From NCBI GenBank assembly GCA_016867195.1, contig VGKE01000025.1:1-5816 (forward strand): 5,816 bases of DNA, given 5' to 3'. A program made the position numbers and the translations under genes. Source of the stretch: Candidatus Nealsoniibacteriota bacterium. Its GTDB lineage: Bacteria; Patescibacteriota; Minisyncoccia; Minisyncoccales; GWA2-38-27. The notes below the pieces were generated by a model that was given only the letters and a program-made list of their open reading frames with translations, was not told the DNA's origin and made no database searches. Shown here piece by piece: positions 1-4,166 of this stretch. Within the stretch, counting starts at the first letter, position 1; each line of letters opens with the position of its first letter.

Positions 1-73
1 CCTCTTTGTTTACGATGGGTAAGACCCATCTTAATCTTTCTTCCTTGGTTGTCTTAGGCATTTTTGTACACAT
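1..73 (-). CDS. N-terminal start of a DDE transposase (IS481-like), cut by the left edge
   Basis: Reading the minus strand from ATG at 61-59 gives MPKTTKEERLRWVLPIVNKE and then the window ends. An in-frame ATG at 73-71 would add MCTK in front; neither start has a clear ribosome binding site. The KEERLRW..PIVNKE pattern is what I remember at the N-terminal helix-turn-helix of IS481/IS3-like transposases common in Patescibacteria; the catalytic core would lie outside the window. It differs in subfamily from the transposase remnant at 1852-2168, as far as 20 residues allow. Only the first 20-24 residues are visible, so whether the element is complete cannot be judged. The identification rests on recalled similarity. 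Confidence 0.5.
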   Translation of the reverse strand, partial: MCTKMPKTTKEERLRWVLPIVNKE

Positions 74-121
74 ACCGGGATATTACTACCTCGGCAGAAA
101 ACCGCCATATGTCCGTGTACA
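65..121 (-). repeat. Candidate insertion-sequence end with TGTACAC inverted repeat
   Basis: TGTACAC (65-71) and GTGTACA (115-121) are a perfect 7-bp inverted pair separated by 43 bp, just upstream of the minus-strand transposase start. Read on the minus strand from base 121 the sequence opens with TGTACACGGACATATGG. A TGT start is usual for the terminal repeats of IS3/IS481-group elements, and the distance to the transposase start is right. So base 121 may be the outer end of the element whose transposase runs off the left edge. The other end and any target duplication are not in the window. Confidence 0.35.
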
Positions 122-134
122 TTACCACAATCTA

Positions 135-192
135 TTGACATTTGTTTCGTAATATAATAGCATTAAGGCAGTTTGTAAGTACGCTTTATAAT
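135..192 (+). promoter_or_regulatory. Promoter region for the 228-1388 operon
   Basis: A perfect TTGACA lies at 135-140. The perfect TATAAT at 153-158 is only 12 bp away, too close for a normal sigma-70 pair; TAGCAT at 158-163 has the standard 17-bp spacing. A second perfect TATAAT at 187-192 has a weak TTAAGG (163-168) at 18 bp and would give a short leader of roughly 28 bases. Either or both could drive the two genes downstream. If base 121 is the outer end of the left-hand insertion sequence, this promoter lies just outside it. Confidence 0.5.
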
Positions 193-227
193 CAATTGGC
201 TTCAGGTCAGAAAGGACGGTAGGAAAA

Positions 228-878
228 ATGAGAAAAATTCAGAAAAGTTTTGTGGTCGTGTGTCTGATCGTATGTCTGATCGTATTCGTATGCCTTGCTT
301 GTTGCATGGGCAACGACGGATGCGAAGGTAGAGGAACAACCCAGCAGTCGGCGAGCGGAGCCAAGCAGGCTCAGCTTTCCGAGATTCCGAAGAACTCTCG
401 TGGGTATACCACGGAACAGCAAAACATCATGGACAGAATCAGGGTGACTACGGATACCACGAAGGTTCTGTGGATTCACCTGATTGCACTTGACGGCAAG
501 ATCATCCGGAGAATGCCGATCAGATGCAAGGCTACAAGTTCGGGCAAAAGACTCGAGGCAACGCAAGCAGCCAGCTCAAACCAGTATGGCATGAATTACC
601 CGCGGGCATGGGAAGGCGGCTACGAAACGAACGAACTAATCCAGCCCGACGGCACCTATGGCCACTCTGATTCATACATCTATTGGTTTGATCCGCAAGG
701 GCGGTATCACCAGTGGGGTACGGCCGGCGGTCTCGGGTATTTCTTAACGGATTACCCGATTGACCTGCAAAGCCCGATTGATGAGATCACGGGTATGTAC
801 AACGTCCAAGAAGCCGCTCTGAAGTGGCAAAGGCAGCAAGAAGCGTTGTTTAAACAGCAAGAAGGACAAGGCAAGTAG
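228..878 (+). CDS. Exported or membrane-anchored hypothetical protein
   Basis: A 216-residue protein that I do not recognise. The start at ATG 228 is supported by purine-rich AAAGGACGGTAGGA just upstream. Residues 7-27 are a hydrophobic, Cys-rich leader (C12, C16, C22, C25, C26) after a short basic end. The LACC around residues 23-26 looks like a lipoprotein signal but breaks the usual lipobox, which wants G, A or S before the cysteine, so anchoring through this helix is equally possible. Residues 30-65 are polar and probably flexible. Residues 80-195 look like a compact domain rich in aromatic residues and glycine, with the stretches VLWIHLIALDGK and IYWFDPQGRYHQWGTAGG. The tail (about 195-216) is Gln/Lys-rich and helical. 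The gene is 12 bases upstream of the next one, with no terminator between, so they form an operon. Base composition is clearly richer in GC than the AbiE region, which suggests a different origin. Confidence 0.8.
   Translation: MRKIQKSFVVVCLIVCLIVFVCLACCMGNDGCEGRGTTQQSASGAKQAQLSEIPKNSRGYTTEQQNIMDRIRVTTDTTKVLWIHLIALDGKIIRRMPIRCKATSSGKRLEATQAASSNQYGMNYPRAWEGGYETNELIQPDGTYGHSDSYIYWFDPQGRYHQWGTAGGLGYFLTDYPIDLQSPIDEITGMYNVQEAALKWQRQQEALFKQQEGQGK
261..284 (+). repeat. Perfect 12-bp tandem duplication in the leader coding region
   Basis: TGTCTGATCGTA is repeated exactly twice (261-272, 273-284), in frame, encoding Cys-Leu-Ile-Val twice in the hydrophobic leader of the 228-878 gene. A whole-codon repeat only changes the length of the hydrophobic segment, so it is tolerated and may vary between strains through slippage. 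Confidence 0.9.
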
Positions 879-890
879 AAAGGGACGACT

Positions 891-1388
891 ATGAGTTGGC
901 AGAGTTGGGAAAAATCAGCAGATAAGGGACCGGTTTTGTTTACTCTGAAGGCCTTCTTCGCCATAGTCCTGATCGGCGTCGTGATAAGCGTCGTCGGTTA
1001 CGGACTCGGCTGGTTCGGTCAAGCGGCACAAGTCGCCAAGGAAGAGTTTGGCCCGAGAGCCGCTCTCGACAAGTATCAGTGGTTCATCGAACAGGAAAGC
1101 GCGATCAAGAAGATGGATCAGGATATCAAGATGTTCGAGGGTCGCGTGACCGGTGTCACCGAACAGTACAGGGGCTATGGCGAGGACCAATCCAAATGGC
1201 CTCCGCACATCCAAGTCCAGTACAATCGGGAAAGACAACAGGCCAGAGAAGATCTGATCGCCGTTGCTTCCCAGAGGAACAATCTGGTGAAGGAGTACAA
1301 CGCCGCATCGGAGAAGTTCAACTGGGCACCTTTCCGAACTCGGCTCGACAAGCCGAGAGAAAGCTTTCAGGAATATCAGGCCAAGTGA
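891..1388 (+). CDS. Single-pass membrane protein with long helical tail, function unknown
   Basis: A 165-residue protein starting at ATG 891 with AAAGGGA at 879-885 as ribosome binding site, 12 bases after the stop of the preceding gene. Residues 1-14 are polar, about 16-42 form one transmembrane helix (LFTLKAFFAIVLIGVVISVV and onward), and 45-150 are charged and Gln-rich, predicted mostly helical and possibly coiled-coil. Conserved-looking elements are KYQWF near residue 60 and KFNWAPF near 143-149. I recall similar small anchored proteins with KYxWF and KFNW from phage- or plasmid-derived regions, but cannot give a family name. It most likely acts at the membrane with the 228-878 product. 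A hand count of 1021-1080 gives 34 of 60 G or C, against 14 of 60 at 2761-2820, so this operon differs strongly in composition from the AbiE genes. Confidence 0.8.
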   Translation: MSWQSWEKSADKGPVLFTLKAFFAIVLIGVVISVVGYGLGWFGQAAQVAKEEFGPRAALDKYQWFIEQESAIKKMDQDIKMFEGRVTGVTEQYRGYGEDQSKWPPHIQVQYNRERQQAREDLIAVASQRNNLVKEYNAASEKFNWAPFRTRLDKPRESFQEYQAK

Positions 1389-1416
1389 ATAACTTGATCA
1401 GTAACTGAAAGCATGG

Positions 1417-1451
1417 GTCCTTGTGGGGGTTTATCTCACAAGGGCTTTTTT
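1417..1451 (+). terminator. Intrinsic terminator of the 228-1388 operon
   Basis: GTCCTTGTG (1417-1425) pairs with CACAAGGGC (1437-1445), nine pairs with one G-U, around an 11-base loop, followed directly by T6 (1446-1451). It begins 28 bases after the stop of the second gene. Confidence 0.85.
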
Positions 1452-1504
1452 ATTCTGTCAAATACCATTTTACAGCACACTCCCCATAAAGAAGCCAAAA
1501 AATA

Positions 1505-1535
1505 AAAACTGCGGAGGTCCGACCTCCGCAGTTTT
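1505..1535. terminator. Strong bidirectional hairpin terminator
   Basis: AAAACTGCGGAGGT (1505-1518) and ACCTCCGCAGTTTT (1522-1535) form a perfect 14-bp stem with a 3-base loop. The A-rich left flank and the T-rich right flank (GTTGTCTTTATTTTT) let it stop transcription from either side. It is a second barrier between the 228-1388 operon and the decayed AbiE region. The remaining bases between 1389 and 1553 hold only this hairpin and the terminator at 1417-1451. Confidence 0.8.
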
Positions 1536-1553
1536 GTTGTCTTTATTTTTAAA

Positions 1554-1856
1554 ATGATCGGGAGTATTTTATCTCAAAATCAAAAAAATATTATAGAAAT
1601 ATTAAGCAGGGATTAAAAGAATTGAATTTCAGCAGAGTTTTAACCGCAAAAAGTTTTTACAATTTATCAAAAGCCAAGGTCCCGCGATTTTATTGATTTA
1701 TATTTTATATTGAAAAACGACAAGAGCTTGTCGCTTGACGGTTTAATTAAAAAGACACAAGTAAAGTTTGATAACTATATTGATCCAATTCAGCTCGGCA
1801 CCCAATATATGAAAGCAAGGGAAGTAAAGGATTTTCCTAAAATGCTGATTGATTGA
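1554..1856 (+). pseudogene. Remnant of an AbiEii-type nucleotidyltransferase toxin
   Basis: Two pieces of one protein type survive. From ATG 1554 the frame reads MIGSILSQNQKNIIEILSRD and then stops at 1614-1616; this matches my memory of the N-terminus of AbiEii/AbiGii family toxins (ILSxNQKxxIEIL). In the same frame, but after further stops, 1644-1856 encodes about 70 residues including RSRDFIDLYFILKNDKSLS and then FDNYIDPIQLGTQYMKARE and KDFPKML. The RDFIDLYFIL segment is the typical C-terminal signature of these toxins. The centre, which should hold the GG-T and D-x-D nucleotide-binding residues, is missing (intact relatives are about 200 residues or more). What lies between the two pieces (1617-1643) cannot be placed. 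No cognate antitoxin precedes it and there is no good ribosome binding site. The tail is fused to a transposase remnant at 1850-1857. Confidence 0.65.
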
Positions 1857-2168
1857 CAACGGTTCTGAGTTTCACAAAGAGTTCATAAAGGCCTGTAAGA
1901 AATTGGGTATTGAGCAGTACTGGTCCCGACCAGAACCCCTACTGATAATCCGGTCAACGAAAACTTTAACGGCACTCTTAAGAGAGAATTCCTCAGGGTT
2001 GGCAATTTCCATCCCAATCCTGTATTATTTAACAAAGAACTTACTGAATGGCTTATCGATTATACCTTTGTCAGGCCTCACCAGGCGCTTGGTTACGACA
2101 CCCCTTGGCAGTTCTATCAAAAAACCGCAAAAGTGTTACCAATGTACCCGTCTCGTGCAGTTGCTTGA
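1852..2168 (+). pseudogene. 3' remnant of a DDE (rve-core, IS481/IS3-like) transposase
   Basis: After the junction the frame reads DNGSEFHKEFIKACKKLG to YWSRP, where a one-base loss near 1930-1934 shifts the frame. Continuing in the new frame from 1932 gives RTPTDNPVNENFNGTLKREF, then NKELTEWLIDYTFVRPHQAL, YDTPWQFY and VLPMYPSRAVA with stop 2166-2168. This is the second half of an integrase-core domain: the D of DNGSEF is the second catalytic Asp and the E of PVNENF the catalytic Glu. The first catalytic Asp and the N-terminal DNA-binding domain are absent. Lack of the 5' half together with the frameshift makes it inactive. No matching terminal inverted repeat is evident in the roughly 60 bases after the stop. 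Confidence 0.85.
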
Positions 2169-2192
2169 CAATGTTTCTTGAAGCGCTAAAAT
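2165..2192 (+). promoter_or_regulatory. Promoter of the AbiE operon
   Basis: TTGACA (2165-2170), a 16-bp spacer and TAAAAT (2187-2192) make a near-consensus sigma-70 promoter. The TGA inside the -35 box is the stop codon of the transposase remnant, so part of the promoter comes from the mobile element. Transcription would start near 2199, about 50 bases before the antitoxin start. Confidence 0.65.
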
Positions 2193-2214
2193 AAGATAAA
2201 GCCGTTTTATTTAT

Positions 2215-2280
2215 AGTAGTTCCAACTACTTTTTGTTAAACAAGTTTATGAAAAGGAAATTAAAACTACATCAAGTAGTT
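2215..2280 (+). promoter_or_regulatory. Candidate AbiEi operator: two GTAGTT/AACTAC inverted repeats
   Basis: First repeat: AGTAGTT (2215-2221), CC, AACTACT (2224-2230), seven-base perfect arms. Second repeat: AACTAC (2264-2269), ATCAA, GTAGTT (2275-2280). Both use the same half-site in opposite arrangement and lie on the two sides of the ATG at 2248, just downstream of the -10 box. AbiEi antitoxins are known to repress their own operon by binding inverted repeats in the promoter region, so these are plausible binding sites. The first repeat followed by T5 could instead be a weak terminator or attenuator. Confidence 0.5.
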
Positions 2281-2877
2281 AAAAAGTTAAAAGAGAAAAA
2301 AATGAACCTTTTTACTCCCATAGAGTTTAAAAGGGTTTTTGACGTTTCTAATTGGGCCTGCCGGTGGTTTATTAAGAACCACGTCAAAGGAGGAGATTTC
2401 CTAAAACTCCGCAAAGGGCTTTATGTTTTGGCTGATTATCCCCCGAGTAATTATTTCATCGCCAATCGTCTTTACGAGCCATCTTATATTTCTTTTGACG
2501 CCGCTTTGTCATTTTATGGTATTATACCGGAGACCATTTACGCCATTACTTCTGCCACCCCAAAAACCACTCGTGAATATGAAGCAGCCAATATCCGTTT
2601 TATCTATCATAAACTTAAAAAAGGGACTTATGCCGGCTACAAAACAATAAAGCATCAGGATAACACAATTTTGATTGCCGAACCGGAAAAGGCCTTGGCC
2701 GACTACTTATATTTTATTGAGTTAAAAAAAAGAGATTTTTCATACGAAAGGATGGATTTAAAAAAAATAAAAAAAACCAAATTAAAAGATTATGCGAAAT
2801 TATTTAAACGGCCGAAGATGAATAGCCTAATAGAGAAAATTTATGTTCAGTCAAGATGCCCTAAAAGAGTTTACTAA
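2248..2877 (+). CDS. abiEi: AbiEi-family antitoxin (type IV toxin-antitoxin)
   Basis: A 209-residue protein from ATG 2248; there is no real Shine-Dalgarno sequence, and ATG 2302 (MNLFTPIEF) is the alternative start, but relatives usually have the KxHxVVxxLK helix before it. Residues about 20-55 form the winged helix-turn-helix that starts with FTPIEFKRVFDVS, followed by LRKGLYVLAD at 54-63. Residues 70-200 are the AbiEi C-terminal domain with the characteristic EPSYISFDAALSFYGIIPE (77-95), TSATPKTTREYE (101-112) and IAEPEKALADYLYF (143-156). In AbiE systems this protein represses the operon and counteracts the AbiEii toxin without being known to bind it stably. It appears intact, with no internal stop or frameshift. 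Its 3' end overlaps the toxin start by 35 bases, the usual tight coupling. The gene is very AT-rich. Confidence 0.85.
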   Translation: MKRKLKLHQVVKKLKEKKMNLFTPIEFKRVFDVSNWACRWFIKNHVKGGDFLKLRKGLYVLADYPPSNYFIANRLYEPSYISFDAALSFYGIIPETIYAITSATPKTTREYEAANIRFIYHKLKKGTYAGYKTIKHQDNTILIAEPEKALADYLYFIELKKRDFSYERMDLKKIKKTKLKDYAKLFKRPKMNSLIEKIYVQSRCPKRVY

Positions 2878-3470
2878 GAAATTTCAGACCATTGAAAAAA
2901 ATATATGGAAGCCCGCGTTTTTCAGAGGATTTGGATTTTAGCGGAGAAAATATCTCTCATTATCAAATAATTGACGACCTCTTTGTAAACACCCTTTCCG
3001 AGATAGAAAAGCAAGGGATAAAAGTAGATTTAACAGAGGCAAAACCGACAACCGGCGGTTATTTGGGAATAATCCATTATGAACTCTACGATTTTATAGA
3101 GGATATGAAATTTGAAATTTCTTTAAGAGAGGGTAGGGGATTAGCCAAAGAAGTTACCACCATTATAAGTGATTATACTTCCGCTTATACCCTTATTTCT
3201 TTATCTGGAGCAGGAATTGTCAGAGGAAAAACAGCGGCCTTAATTTCGCGGAAAAAACCCAGAGATTATTATGATATCTACTTTTTACTCCGGCATCCCC
3301 AGCTTCATCAACTGGTAGAAAAAACCAAACTAAAAGAAATCCTGGAAAACTTAGAGAAAGAGAAGATAAACTTCAAAAAAGAACTCTCGGTTTTGCTTCC
3401 CATCAGTCACCAGTTGATTTTAAGAGATTTTAAAAAAACCCTAATTCAGGAAATAAAAAAGTGTTGCTGA
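2843..3470 (+). pseudogene. abiEii: AbiEii-family nucleotidyltransferase toxin, deleted and frameshifted
   Basis: The proper start appears to be ATG 2843, giving MFSQDALKEFTKKFQTIEKN, the usual opening of this toxin group, but that frame stops soon after 2895. The rest is in the next frame from about 2895: KIYGSPRFSEDLDFSG, FEISLREGRGLAKEVTTIIS, RGKTAALISRKKPRDYYDIY and FLLRH to TGA 3468-3470. AbiEii toxins are nucleotidyltransferase-fold enzymes that use GTP or other NTPs; activation of the toxin slows growth or aborts phage infection. Visible functional residues are the D-x-D of EDLDF and the K/R-rich RKKPRDYYDIY motif. Missing are about 30-45 residues between the two pieces, where relatives carry the GG-T-AL nucleotide-binding motif. 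An open frame from TTG 2892 exists but has no ribosome binding site. Toxin activity is therefore very unlikely. Confidence 0.85.
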
Positions 3471-3474
3471 TTTT

Positions 3475-3520
3475 AAAAAAAAGCGCTTGATGATTCGTGA
3501 AACAAATCAAAGCAAGCGCT
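3475..3520 (-). terminator. Intrinsic terminator of the gam gene (minus strand)
   Basis: AGCGCTTG (3482-3489) and CAAGCGCT (3513-3520) form an 8-bp stem, with an inner 5-bp stem TGATT (3491-3495)/AATCA (3505-3509). On the minus strand it is followed by a run of eight T (3482-3475). It starts 27 bases after the gam stop codon and also separates gam from the converging AbiE genes. Confidence 0.8.
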
Positions 3521-3527
3521 ATGAGGG

Positions 3528-3547
3528 GAACTGCTCTTAGTTCTTTT
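3528..3547 (+). terminator. Weak hairpin that may end the AbiE transcript
   Basis: GAACT (3528-3532), a 6-base loop and AGTTC (3539-3543) followed by T4 make a short plus-strand hairpin after the toxin remnant. The 5-bp stem is weak, so this is only a possibility. Confidence 0.25.
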
Positions 3548-4099
3548 CTAAGACGCAGCCCTCTTAAGTTCGTCAACCCTAGAGGTAATTTCCACTCCCA
3601 GATATGTTGGTTTCACTATGAATTCTTCATACTGGCCAATAGATACGCCTCTGACCTTTTCTGCCACTTCTGGTTCTCTTAGCATCGCTTCTTTATCTAC
3701 TTCTTCTTTAATTCTGATGAAGCGAGTAAGATCTAGTTTCTTAAGATTTTCCAGGACGGCTTTGACATCACGGAGCGATACTGCTGGCGGAGTCATACGC
3801 CAGCCAAAGGTGCCGGTCGGCACTTCTACTGTCTTCCGCTTGTTGCCCTCAGTTAGTTCGTTGCGATTGGTTTCAGCAAAAGCGAAAAGTCCTTCAACGA
3901 GTTCTGAAATTCTCTTCTGGTGGGGCCCGGCGTCAGACATTGCTTTTGCTTTCAATTCCTCAACCCTGGCATTAAGAGTAGATTGGATTGCGATAGTGGC
4001 GCGTTGTTCTTCTCCTATTTGGCGTAAAAACTTAGTCGCCTCTTCCAAACTTTTGGGCACGGGTGTTACCGGATGCTTGATTTGTCTTTTCTTGGCCAT
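3548..4099 (-). CDS. gam: Host-nuclease inhibitor protein, Mu Gam family
   Basis: A 183-residue protein starting at 4099 with an excellent ribosome binding site (AAAAGGAGGT at 4116-4107, seven bases before ATG). Mu Gam-like proteins are dimers that bind the ends of double-stranded DNA, in the manner of Ku, and shield phage DNA from RecBCD-type exonucleases. Residues about 15-85 are the long helical arm that forms the dimer in this family; 86-170 hold the conserved core, with VPTGTFGWRMTPPAVS (93-108), LENLKKLDLTRFIRIKEEV (116-134), KEAMLREPEVA (137-147) and FIVKP (160-164). Length is close to that of Mu Gam. It has its own terminator and starts 67 bases after the end of the large gene upstream; I see no convincing promoter between them. 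No other phage gene lies in the window, so it is either a domesticated phage gene, part of a prophage remnant, or carried with the mobile DNA. Confidence 0.88.
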   Translation of the reverse strand: MAKKRQIKHPVTPVPKSLEEATKFLRQIGEEQRATIAIQSTLNARVEELKAKAMSDAGPHQKRISELVEGLFAFAETNRNELTEGNKRKTVEVPTGTFGWRMTPPAVSLRDVKAVLENLKKLDLTRFIRIKEEVDKEAMLREPEVAEKVRGVSIGQYEEFIVKPTYLGVEITSRVDELKRAAS

Positions 4100-4166
4100 G
4101 GCAAGAACCTCCTTTTTGTGTGGTTTTGTCTATGTAATTTTGTCAATGTGCTTATTTGGCGCTTTT

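Noticed and set aside
14..30. GATGGGT-AAG-ACCCATC hairpin as a terminator
   Set aside because: It lies inside the transposase coding start on the minus strand and has no proper T run on either side.
135..158. Perfect TTGACA and perfect TATAAT as one promoter
   Set aside because: They are only 12 bp apart, too short for sigma-70; other pairings nearby have normal spacing.
207..566. Minus-strand open frame over the first hypothetical gene
   Set aside because: The plus-strand gene has a promoter, ribosome binding site, leader and operon partner; the opposite frame has none.
2892..2903. Programmed frameshift on the A7 run to express full AbiEii toxin
   Set aside because: A shift would restore the frame but not the missing residues with the GG-T motif, so a deletion is the better explanation.
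4118..4146. TTGACA on the minus strand upstream of gam as a promoter
   Set aside because: No acceptable -10 box occurs at 15-19 bp downstream of it (17 bp leads to CCACAC).
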